From the NCBI GenBank assembly GCA_964548365.1, contig CAZJRD010000007.1, forward strand, positions 1 to 64,000: a stretch of 64,000 nucleotides of DNA, read 5' to 3'. This document shows positions 51,080 through 59,284 of this stretch, one piece after another. A program made the position numbers and the translations under genes. Source of the stretch: B46-G9 sp964548365. GTDB taxonomy: Bacteria; Desulfobacterota; DSM-4660; Desulfatiglandales; Desulfatiglandaceae. How positions within the stretch are numbered: position 1 is the first letter of the stretch; every line of letters begins with the position of its first letter. Under the pieces are notes generated by a model, which worked only from the letters and a program-made list of their open reading frames with translations, was not told the origin of the DNA and searched no databases.

Positions 51080-52189
51080 GTGGTGACAGGCGCTTCCAAC
51101 ATCGACCTTCAGCTTTGCAGTAAATTAACCAAAAAAAGGAAAAAAACCTTGCGGCCTGCAGAAGAAAACGCTATTTTTGGTCGATCTGTCACTGCTAGAT
51201 TGAGGGATGGGACTATTACAGTGTTAAGCAACATATTCGGGAAATCATGGTTTAAACCGAAAGGGAACCCTGCAGAGAAACCGTCTGAACTGGTTATTTT
51301 CTTTACAGATGTTGCTGGAAGCACACATCTTTATGAGACCCTCGGCGATAGAGTTGCCCACGAATGTGTTGTTGAAAGCCTCAATTTGGTCTCAAGAAAG
51401 ATAAAACAGAATAACGGTTTTGTAGTGGAAGTAATCGGTGACGAAATCATGGCTTATTTTGAGAACCCTTTGGAAGCGGTCAATTGTGCGTGTGATTTAC
51501 AGAAATATTTTAAATCTACAGAAACATCACACGGACACAAGATCAACGTTCGCATCGGCTTTCACAAGGGCTCCATTGAACTGGACAAAGGGCATCCTTA
51601 TGGAGATACGGTCAATATTGCGGCACGGATTGCCTCCCTGGCCAAAGGTGGGCAGACCGTTACAACGGCTGAAAGCATTGAGGGACTCCCCGAATACACA
51701 AAAAGCTTGTGCCGTCCATTCGGGCGAGTTGAAGTCAAAGGAAAATCCAACCCCCTGAACACCATGGAAGTTATCTGGTCCATGGATGATGCAACCAGTG
51801 TTTTCGTCCCTGCAAAGATGACAGCAGCAACTGAAATAAATGCGGAACTGATTTTGGAGTTCTGCGGAAAAGAGATCGTTATCACGAAAGAGATGACACC
51901 TTTTGTTTTCGGCCGTGACAACAACAGCAAACTGGTTGTCAACGCTGAAACGGCTTCACGTTCCCATGCCAAGATACTCTGCCGTTACGGCGAATTTGTC
52001 TTTGTCGATACCAGTACCAACGGAACCTATATCAATACCGCCTCGGGAGGGCATGTTTACAGTGGCATGGAAATGCACCTGCACCACCGAGAGTGGTTCA
52101 TGATTGGCGACGGAACCATCAGTCTGGGCAAACCGATTTCTGACGATGACCCTCTCTTGATCACCTTCAGCCTAAAAGTACCCTCCTGA
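51080..52189 (+). CDS. class III adenylate/guanylate cyclase with C-terminal FHA domain
   Basis: The product is up to 369 residues (GTG at 51080; a later start is possible because the first 60 residues are basic and unconserved). The cyclase domain at about 68-235 has metal Asp77 in IFFTDVAGSTHLYETLGD and Asp121 in VIGDEIMAYFENP, then GRVEVKGKSNPLNTMEVIW. The FHA domain at about 265-365 has FGRDNNSKLVV, SRSHAKI and STNGTYIN, so it should bind phosphothreonine. It makes or once made a cyclic nucleotide in response to Ser/Thr phosphorylation; no such kinase gene is visible nearby. Confidence 0.87.
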   Translation: MVTGASNIDLQLCSKLTKKRKKTLRPAEENAIFGRSVTARLRDGTITVLSNIFGKSWFKPKGNPAEKPSELVIFFTDVAGSTHLYETLGDRVAHECVVESLNLVSRKIKQNNGFVVEVIGDEIMAYFENPLEAVNCACDLQKYFKSTETSHGHKINVRIGFHKGSIELDKGHPYGDTVNIAARIASLAKGGQTVTTAESIEGLPEYTKSLCRPFGRVEVKGKSNPLNTMEVIWSMDDATSVFVPAKMTAATEINAELILEFCGKEIVITKEMTPFVFGRDNNSKLVVNAETASRSHAKILCRYGEFVFVDTSTNGTYINTASGGHVYSGMEMHLHHREWFMIGDGTISLGKPISDDDPLLITFSLKVPS

Positions 52190-52206
52190 CTTGAGTAATG
52201 GCTTTC

Positions 52207-52404
52207 GATTCATCGGACTGAAGCGTCCTTTGCCTAAATGTGAGTTACAAGGAGACAGGATAAGCACTTTGTTGTCCATGACTTGGGGGGCTTCGTATTT
52301 TCGTGACTTATCTATGGGAAATCACAACAGAGTAGAGAGAGACTCGGAATCGAAGAGAAAATCAGCACAACCTGTTCCGGCTTTCATAAATTCTTCAGCT
52401 TCAA
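52207..52404 (+). repeat. dispersed intergenic repeat, copy A
   Basis: This copy shares with 61183-61463 a similar start (GATTCATCGGACTGAAGCG), an identical 31-bp block (52288-52318), a GACTCGGAA-CGAAGA block, and an identical 26-bp end (52379-52404, ending TTCTTCAGCTTCAA). It lacks about 80 bp present in the other copy. No ORF is found. It fills most of the 309-bp gap between the cyclase and lipoprotein genes. Confidence 0.75.
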
Positions 52405-52498
52405 TGGGCCCGGCAGCGTGGCGTCAACAGAGCATTGGGCCCGAACCAACTGCTCCGTATTTGGTCTTCTTATTAACCTCTGCAAGAAAGGAGGCACC

Positions 52499-52933
52499 AT
52501 GAAACCATTAAAAACATTGTTCGTCTGGTTTGGAGTCTGTCTTATTCTTATTGCTTTTGCCTTGACGGGCTGTGCCGGCACCCTGACGCCGAAAAACGCT
52601 CCCGCGGTATTTCCCTGCGTTTCCCCGGACAAGCTGGAAAAACTGATTGCACCTGAGGCAGAAATGGTAGGGTTCTCCTGTTCTTTTAAAAAGTGGAAAG
52701 GGGCCGAAACCCTGCATTTCAAGGTATCGGTAAAAAACATCAGCGATCAGCCACAGCGCTTCCGAGTGAATATCTTCCTGGACAACGGCAAGGCCGTCGG
52801 TGGACTGATCCCAAGAACGACCAAGAAGGGACTTATCGAGCCGGGACATGTGGCGTCGTTTGTGTACCCGGTCAAGGGCATGTCAAGGCAGCCCAATGCC
52901 ATCACCCTGAAAATCAGCACTGTCAGCAAATAG
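52499..52933 (+). CDS. small lipoprotein
   Basis: The 144-residue protein from ATG 52499 (AAGGAGGCACC) has a lipoprotein signal (FGVCLILIAFALTGC, Cys at about 25). A beta-sandwich-like domain follows (LHFKVSVKNISDQPQRFRVN, IEPGHVASFVYPVKGM). No family is recognised. It is the first gene of the TAXI-TRAP run, 28 bp before the binding protein. The next-gene context suggests a cell-envelope helper of the transporter. Confidence 0.72.
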   Translation: MKPLKTLFVWFGVCLILIAFALTGCAGTLTPKNAPAVFPCVSPDKLEKLIAPEAEMVGFSCSFKKWKGAETLHFKVSVKNISDQPQRFRVNIFLDNGKAVGGLIPRTTKKGLIEPGHVASFVYPVKGMSRQPNAITLKISTVSK

Positions 52934-52961
52934 CAAAAAAATAAGAAAGGAGAAATACGAT

Positions 52962-53927
52962 ATGAAACGTGCACTGTTTATAATATCACTCTGTCTCACA
53001 CTTGCTCTCGCTGTGCCCGTGGCGGCAAAGACGACTTTCATCAGCATCGGGACCGGCGGGACCGGCGGTATTTACTATCCCTACGGTGGTGGTGTGGCTG
53101 AAATCTGGACCAAGTACGTAAAAGGCGTGAGCGCCGTTGCCGAAGTAACCGGTGCCAGCGTCGAAAACGTGAAACTCGCAAGTAAGGGAGAGACTGTTAT
53201 CGGCGAGGTCATGGGCGACGTGGCAGACGCCGGATTTGCCGGAAGCGGCAAATTCAAAGGCAAAAAACAGAATATCCTCACCATGGCCGTTATGTATCCC
53301 AACCTCCTCCAGGTAGTGACATTGAAAAAATCAGGCATAACCAATATCGAACAGGTCAAAGGCCGACGAATCAGCACCGGGAGCCCTGGCAGCGGGACCA
53401 ACTTCATGGCCGAAACCGTGTTAAAGGCGCTGGGAATTCCTCTGAACTCTTACAAGGATAGCAGGCTCTCTTTCACTGAAAGCGCCAACGCCTTACGGGA
53501 CGGCACCATCGAGGTGGGCATCTGGTCCGTTGGTCCCGGCACCAGTTCCATTCTGGACCTCGCAACCACCCATAAAATCAAGATTATCGGGTTCACTCCC
53601 GAGCAAACTCGGAAAATTCTTGCCTTCAACGAGAATTACTCCGCCGTCAATCTGGCCGGGGGACTCTATCGTGGGGTGGACAAGCCGGTTCCCACGATTG
53701 GCGTCTGGAACGTCATGATCTGCCAGAGCTCCTTGGACACGGACCTTGTCTACAGGCTCGTCAAGGCCCTCTATGAACACACCGATTACCTGGCGGAAAT
53801 TCACCCTTCGGCCGCCTATACGACTCCAGAAAACGCGGTGAAGTATTCCCCCATTCCCTTACACCCTGGAACCATAAAATACCTGGAAGAGAAGGGCATC
53901 AAGATTCCCTCCAGACTGATGCCATGA
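52962..53927 (+). CDS. TAXI-family TRAP transporter substrate-binding protein
   Basis: The 321-residue periplasmic protein has a signal peptide (about 1-22, ending VAAK or nearby), the TAXI start FISIGTGGTGGIYYPYGGGV, VTGASVENVKLASKGE, and RISTGSPGSGTNFMAETVL. It captures a small organic acid for the TRAP permease at 54483. The substrate is not readable. AGAAAGGAGAAATACGAT precedes the ATG. Confidence 0.92.
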   Translation: MKRALFIISLCLTLALAVPVAAKTTFISIGTGGTGGIYYPYGGGVAEIWTKYVKGVSAVAEVTGASVENVKLASKGETVIGEVMGDVADAGFAGSGKFKGKKQNILTMAVMYPNLLQVVTLKKSGITNIEQVKGRRISTGSPGSGTNFMAETVLKALGIPLNSYKDSRLSFTESANALRDGTIEVGIWSVGPGTSSILDLATTHKIKIIGFTPEQTRKILAFNENYSAVNLAGGLYRGVDKPVPTIGVWNVMICQSSLDTDLVYRLVKALYEHTDYLAEIHPSAAYTTPENAVKYSPIPLHPGTIKYLEEKGIKIPSRLMP

Positions 53928-53934
53928 ATGTGCC

Positions 53935-54486
53935 ATGTTGACCAGGCCGACTTCAAAAACAGTCCTTCTGGCTGCGGCCGGCCTGGTCTTCCTGGTAGTG
54001 GCGGGTGTGCTGCTTCCCAGCGGATTGGAACTCCGCGTAACCCCGGTAAAGGGCGGCCAGGCCCTTTTGGTCATCCCTCTTCACGTGGGTGAACGATTCA
54101 CCATTCGTTACTACCATTCTGTGGAAAACGCCCCTATCTGGGAAGCGCACAGCGTGGACAAAGAGGGACGTATCTATATCGAAGAAGAACGTTACCTGAA
54201 ATTCGGGGCCGGAATGGGTCATATGCCCGGATTCGGGCACATGGTCCACCGGGCCCCTTACGAGGTCATCGAGAATATGCACATGCCCACGGGCGATTTT
54301 ATCCTGCGTATCGGCAGCCCGGGGGTAGATCACACCATCATCTGGCGTGGGTGTGAAAGGAATCTTTCTGCCATGGCCCCCCATGTGGCTGTCAAGTTTC
54401 ATGCGCGATCGGTGAGCCTCCTCTACCGCCTGTGGAGAGACATCTACCCCCACCCTGCCACGCCTGGAGCCGGGAGTAAACCATGA
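53935..54486 (+). CDS. DUF1850 protein of a TAXI-TRAP system
   Basis: The 183-residue protein has one N-terminal membrane segment (about 10-28) and a periplasmic domain with VIPLHVGERFTIRYYHSVEN and KFGAGMGHMPGFG. This DUF1850 pattern is usually found between TAXI and fused TRAP permease genes, as here. The role is unknown, possibly coupling of binding protein and permease. Its stop overlaps the permease ATG. Confidence 0.85.
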   Translation: MLTRPTSKTVLLAAAGLVFLVVAGVLLPSGLELRVTPVKGGQALLVIPLHVGERFTIRYYHSVENAPIWEAHSVDKEGRIYIEEERYLKFGAGMGHMPGFGHMVHRAPYEVIENMHMPTGDFILRIGSPGVDHTIIWRGCERNLSAMAPHVAVKFHARSVSLLYRLWRDIYPHPATPGAGSKP

Positions 54487-56537
54487 ACGCAGGAAAACAA
54501 ATCGAGGGGAACCAGGTCAAAGCAGAATCGGTGGAAACACGGAAATCTCCAGACCGCTCCACTTCAATCCGTACCCTGGAACGCTTTACTGCCAGGGTGA
54601 TCATGATTGTCGCCATCAGTTTAAGTCTCTACCAGCTTTATACTGCGGGCATCGCAGCACTCACGGCCCTTGTACAGCGGTCCATCCACCTTGGAGCCAT
54701 CCTGAGCCTCACCTTTCTGCTCAAGCCCCCTTTCAAAAAGGTCTCCAAATCCACGCTGAACCTGTGGGTGATTCTGGACTGGTGCCTGGTATTGGCTGCG
54801 GTGTACTGTTCTTACTACATCTGCGTGAATCTGACCGCCATCTTCGCGCGTCAGGGCGACTGGCTGACGAGTGACCTGGTAGTCAGTATCATTGGTACCC
54901 TCCTGGTGCTGGAGGCCTGCCGCAGGGTGATAGGATGGTTTATGGCCGGTATTTGTGTGGCGGCTATTCTTTATGCCTATTTCGGCCCGTATATGCCGGA
55001 GCTCTTTATCCACAAGGGCTACAGTATCGAGCGCATCGCCACCACTTTATGGCTTACCACGGAAGGCGTCTTCGGTCTTCCCCTCGGTGTGGCTGCCACA
55101 TTCGTCTTTGTCTTCGTGCTATTCGGTGCTTTTCTTGAAACAACCGGCGGGGGCGATTTTTTCATAAACCTCGCGTATGCCCTTACAGGGCGCTTTTCGG
55201 GGGGCCCCGCCAAAACAGCTGTGGTCGCCTCAGGATTCATGGGGTCGGTTTCAGGATCCGCCGTGGGGAATGTGGTAGCCACGGGTTCATTCACCATTCC
55301 CATGATGAAGAAGGTAGGCTACCGTCCCCATGTTGCCGGTGCCATTGAAGCGGCAGCATCCACCGGCGGACAGCTCATGCCGCCCATCATGGGCGCAGGG
55401 GCCTTTCTGATGGCGGAATTTACCAATACGAGCTATCTGACCATCATAAAGATAGCCTTGGTACCGGCCATTATGTATTATTTCACGGTGCTCCTCTTTG
55501 TGCACTACGAAGCCAAGAAGTTCGGCCTGGAGGGTCGGGCAAGAGAGAATCTCCCCAGGTTCTGGAAGGTTATTAAAGAAGGTTTGCACTTTATCATCCC
55601 GGTGGCCATTCTGATCTATGTCCTGATGGCCAACTACAGCCCCATGATGGCGGGGTTTGTCGCCGTGACCAGCACGGCGGCTGCAAGCCTGTTGGCAAAC
55701 GCAGTCAAGTGGTCTTCGGCTTATTCGCACGCACCCGCCGACGGAATCCCACACCAGCAGGCAAGGAATTTTGCCATCCAGGAAATCAAGACCGTTTTCG
55801 AGGCACTTAGAAGAGGTGCAGTCAATGCCATTATGGTCTCGGTAGCCTGTGCAGCGGCAGGGATCATCGTCGGCATGGTCACACTGACCGGCATGGGCCT
55901 GAAATTCTCCAGCCTTGTCCTGGATCTGAGCCACGGCATTGAGGCACTTGCCATTTTGCTCATCGGGGCCGCCTCCCTGGTACTGGGTATGGGACTCCCG
56001 GTGACGGCCAGTTATATTGTTCTTGCTACCGTTGCAGCCCCTGCCCTGCTCCACATGGGAGTACCTCTCCTCGTTGCCCACATGATCGTATTCTGGTATT
56101 CCCAGGACGCCAATGTCACTCCTCCGGTCAGCCTGGCCGCCTTTGCCGGGGCAGGGATCGCCGGGGCAAATCCCATGAAAACCGCCTTTACTTCCTGGAA
56201 ACTGGCCAAGGGGCTCTACATCATCCCGCTGGTGATGGCGTACCGTCCCCTGCTGGGGGTCGGGAAAAATTACACCTTACTTAACTGGCAGGTGGGATTT
56301 ACCATGTTGACCACGTTGCTCGGACTGATCGCGTTTGCGTCCGTCCTGGAAAGATACTTCCTGCGCCGTACCACATGGCTGGAGACGATACTCCTGTTTC
56401 TGGCCGCAGCCGGGCTCCTTTGGCCCGAGGACTGGGCCGACGCCGTAGGTTTTCTCGCCCTGGTTGCAGCCTTTCTGCTGCAAAAATTCGGCCCCCCAGC
56501 AAGCCCACGCAAATCAAGAGTCGGACGTGAGTCCTGA
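54483..56537 (+). CDS. TRAP transporter fused permease (4TM-12TM type)
   Basis: The 684-residue inner-membrane permease has about 17-18 hydrophobic segments, combining the small and large TRAP subunits. Large-subunit motifs include GFMGSVSGSAVGNVVATGSF, GGQLMPPIMGAGAFLMAEF and GMGLPVTASYIVLATVAAPA. It uses the Na+ gradient to import the ligand delivered by the TAXI protein. The first 30 residues are charged and cytosolic. Confidence 0.92.
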   Translation: MNAGKQIEGNQVKAESVETRKSPDRSTSIRTLERFTARVIMIVAISLSLYQLYTAGIAALTALVQRSIHLGAILSLTFLLKPPFKKVSKSTLNLWVILDWCLVLAAVYCSYYICVNLTAIFARQGDWLTSDLVVSIIGTLLVLEACRRVIGWFMAGICVAAILYAYFGPYMPELFIHKGYSIERIATTLWLTTEGVFGLPLGVAATFVFVFVLFGAFLETTGGGDFFINLAYALTGRFSGGPAKTAVVASGFMGSVSGSAVGNVVATGSFTIPMMKKVGYRPHVAGAIEAAASTGGQLMPPIMGAGAFLMAEFTNTSYLTIIKIALVPAIMYYFTVLLFVHYEAKKFGLEGRARENLPRFWKVIKEGLHFIIPVAILIYVLMANYSPMMAGFVAVTSTAAASLLANAVKWSSAYSHAPADGIPHQQARNFAIQEIKTVFEALRRGAVNAIMVSVACAAAGIIVGMVTLTGMGLKFSSLVLDLSHGIEALAILLIGAASLVLGMGLPVTASYIVLATVAAPALLHMGVPLLVAHMIVFWYSQDANVTPPVSLAAFAGAGIAGANPMKTAFTSWKLAKGLYIIPLVMAYRPLLGVGKNYTLLNWQVGFTMLTTLLGLIAFASVLERYFLRRTTWLETILLFLAAAGLLWPEDWADAVGFLALVAAFLLQKFGPPASPRKSRVGRES

Positions 56538-56562
56538 AGCCGCGAGTGTCATGATATATGGT

Positions 56563-58956
56563 CTATTTCCCCGCCGGTTTCAACGTGAGAATCCCCTCCT
56601 TGTTTTTTTCCACTTGTGCTCGATCCGGCCACGCAGGGTGGTAGCCGTTTCCCAGGTAAAGCGGGATCTGGTCACGGTAATGGGGGCTCTTGAGCTGACC
56701 CGACTCACCGGTGGGAAGCACATGAAGCGCACTCTTTATGTTTGCCAGATCAACAATCATCCGCTGGGAGACACCGTGTTCGGCATGGTAAGGTTTGTCA
56801 TAAGAATACTGTTTCTTGTTCACGGTGAGATGGTTTCCCGGAACAGGGAAAGGTCCCAGGTTGAAGAGACGGTCAAGGGGCTTTTTCTTCCCCAAGGGAT
56901 GCTCAAAGGTGAGCGTGTGGATCTTTCCCCAGGCCCACTTGTCCATATCATCCCCCATCTTTTCCCGCAATTCAGAAAGGGCTTGGTCCAGGCTCTTTTG
57001 CATGATATCTTCCATCGTCTCTTTTCCAGGGGTATCCACGTTGTCAAACCAGGGCGATGAGCCTTTTCTCACGAGCGCCCTGATGGCCCTCGGCGGAAAC
57101 ATGGTTGTCTTCAGGTACTTCCGGAAAAGTTTTTCACCCAGTTCATCCCTGAAAATGTTGTCCATCATTTTCCGAAAGGTCATCTCATAGATACAGGCGG
57201 CCGCACTCTCCTTGGCCATCACGAAATCCCACCCGGCAAGGATCTCCCGGGTCTGTTGAAATCCCTTGGTTTCTGCATGCCTTTTCAAAACCTCTATAAA
57301 TTTCGGCGTGAGTTCAGAAGCGAGCACACAATAGGTGTCGTGCTGGATCCTCTTGAAATCATCAACCGTCAGCTTTTCTTTTGATTTAAGGAGCTGGGTG
57401 ACACGGGTCACCCGATCCATTGGCTCCCAGTAATTGCCAACCACATAAGGGTAGTCATCATTTGTGACCTTGTTATTGGAGGTGGCGATAAAACCCTGTT
57501 CAGGATTCAGCATATGGGGCCGCTGGTCAAAGGGCACATACCCCTTCCATTCATATTCCCCGGTCCATCCCGGCACCGGCAATATTCCAGTATCCCCTTT
57601 TGGGCGTATGGGGATCGTGGCGCAGCACCAGTACCCGATGTTGCCTGCCCGGTCCGCGAACACAACATTCTGGCTGGGAAGTTCCCAGTACCGGAGGGCC
57701 TCGATGACCTCCCGAGCATTCCCGGCCGTCATAAGTTTATGAATTGCTTTTCCCGCCTGGAGGCCTTCCGTAAATGCCCATCTCTGGGAAATAGTCTCCT
57801 TGGCGCCTTCCTTTCCCTCCTGGGCTACAACCGGCCCGTGGCGGGTGAGGAGGATCTCCTTTGTGACCGGCGGACTCCCTTTCACCTTGATGGTCTCTTC
57901 GATGAGCTTCATATCCTCCCAGTGGTCCTTGTACCAGTATTGGTGAGGGTTCTTGGGATTGATCTTTTCAATATAGAAATCCACGTCATCCACCATGACG
58001 TTCGTAAGGCCCCAGGCAACGTCCCGGTTGTGACCGATGAGAATGCTGGGAACACCCGGAACCGCAAACCCGGACACATGGATGGTCGGGCAATTCAGGT
58101 TCACTTCCCACCAGAAGGAGGGGTTCGTGAGGTCAAGATGGGTGTCATTGGCAAGCATGGGTTTCCCGTTTTGGGCCTTTTTCCCGGAGATGACCCAGTT
58201 GTTGCTTGCTGCGCCCACTGGGAGGCCGATCAATCCCCTCACCTTTTCCGCCACCCTGAGCGCCTGATTTGCTGATGCCGAGACACCTTCGTATCCTTTG
58301 GGAACAATTATCGGTCCATCGTTCGGCCACGCGGGAAAGGCCTCCCTGAACTTTTCCTCTCCTACCTTCTTGAGGATCTTACCCGCAGTCAGATCCGTGG
58401 TGAACCCGCAAGCCAGCCCCCAGTTCGCTACTTTAGCAATGTCGAGGTAGTCATCTTTCTTCCACTTCTCAGGTTTGTAGCGAAGGAGCGTAAACTCGAT
58501 GGGCAACCGATCCGAATGGCTCGTGATATAGGCATTTATGCCACTTGCAAAGGCCTTGAATGCAGGTTCCAATGCAGGGGGAAGATATTTTCGCATCCCG
58601 GGCGCGGTGAGCAGCCTCAAATATCGATCCGTCTGCACCAGGTCCTTGCCGAACAATTCCGAAAGGTGTCCCTGGCCCAGACGACGAAAAAAATCCATCT
58701 GCCAGAGCCGGTCCTGGGCCACTGCGTAGCCGAACCCAAAGAACAGATCGGTTTCATTCCGGGCGTAGATGTGGGGGACACCATAGGTATCCCGTATGAT
58801 CTCCACCTTTTCAGTGATTCCTATCATGGATATCTCGCCGCTCACCGCGGGCAGGCTCCGTTTCACGATATGCTGGAACCAGAGATAGCCTGACCCGATC
58901 CCAACAACCAGAATCCCCGCTATAACGAACACAATGATCAAGAACCACTTTTTCAT
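56563..58956 (-). CDS. penicillin acylase (Ntn hydrolase) family protein
   Basis: The 797-residue protein has an N-terminal membrane anchor or signal (about 4-26), then EIIRDTYGVPHIYARNETDL and FGYAVAQDRLWQMDFFRRLG from the alpha chain. The processing site and catalytic Ser lie in GAASNNWVISGK, followed by the beta chain (ANDTHLDLTNPSFWW). Family members are cut into two chains and hydrolyse amides of acyl amines, including quorum-sensing acyl-homoserine lactones. The substrate is unknown. It stands alone, convergent with the TRAP operon. Confidence 0.9.
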   Translation of the reverse strand: MKKWFLIIVFVIAGILVVGIGSGYLWFQHIVKRSLPAVSGEISMIGITEKVEIIRDTYGVPHIYARNETDLFFGFGYAVAQDRLWQMDFFRRLGQGHLSELFGKDLVQTDRYLRLLTAPGMRKYLPPALEPAFKAFASGINAYITSHSDRLPIEFTLLRYKPEKWKKDDYLDIAKVANWGLACGFTTDLTAGKILKKVGEEKFREAFPAWPNDGPIIVPKGYEGVSASANQALRVAEKVRGLIGLPVGAASNNWVISGKKAQNGKPMLANDTHLDLTNPSFWWEVNLNCPTIHVSGFAVPGVPSILIGHNRDVAWGLTNVMVDDVDFYIEKINPKNPHQYWYKDHWEDMKLIEETIKVKGSPPVTKEILLTRHGPVVAQEGKEGAKETISQRWAFTEGLQAGKAIHKLMTAGNAREVIEALRYWELPSQNVVFADRAGNIGYWCCATIPIRPKGDTGILPVPGWTGEYEWKGYVPFDQRPHMLNPEQGFIATSNNKVTNDDYPYVVGNYWEPMDRVTRVTQLLKSKEKLTVDDFKRIQHDTYCVLASELTPKFIEVLKRHAETKGFQQTREILAGWDFVMAKESAAACIYEMTFRKMMDNIFRDELGEKLFRKYLKTTMFPPRAIRALVRKGSSPWFDNVDTPGKETMEDIMQKSLDQALSELREKMGDDMDKWAWGKIHTLTFEHPLGKKKPLDRLFNLGPFPVPGNHLTVNKKQYSYDKPYHAEHGVSQRMIVDLANIKSALHVLPTGESGQLKSPHYRDQIPLYLGNGYHPAWPDRAQVEKNKEGILTLKPAGK

Positions 58957-59284
58957 CCCTCATCCCTCCCATGAAAACCTGATATTTCCTCACGCCCGTT
59001 CACTCCGTTCACTAGAGACACAGAGCTATTAGAGGAAAACAAGTTCTTTCTCTTTGTTTTCTTAACCTCTGTGTTCTGTGGTCTCTGTGTGAGATATTGC
59101 ACTTTATCTAATCCATGATCTCTGGAAAGGTGCTTGCAGTCTCTTTTGAAGCATGTGCTTAATCTCAAGATCCAAAGCCCCAATGTCAAATCAATGTCAA
59201 AGTCGAAATGCCAAAAAGATTACCTGCCAAGGTCCCGGGTATTGGTCATTGATCATTTGGCATTTATTTGAAATTTGGATTTTG
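58957..59284. repeat. 328-bp non-coding gap with two palindromic repeat tracts
   Basis: One tract (about 59010-59095) pairs AGAGACACAGAG with CTCTGTG-type arms around GAAAACAA against TTGTTTTC. A second (about 59168-59297) is a degenerate A/T-rich CAAAT/ATTTG inverted repeat with perfect inner arms AAATGCCAAA (59206-59215) and TTTGGCATTT (59256-59265). The second reaches the end of the M48 gene. No ORF or RNA gene is seen. Confidence 0.5.

Noticed and set aside
55287..56081. 264-codon open frame on the - strand
   Set aside because: It is the complement of the TRAP permease; the product is low in hydrophobics and rich in His, Gln, Asp and Cys as expected for an antisense frame of a membrane protein.
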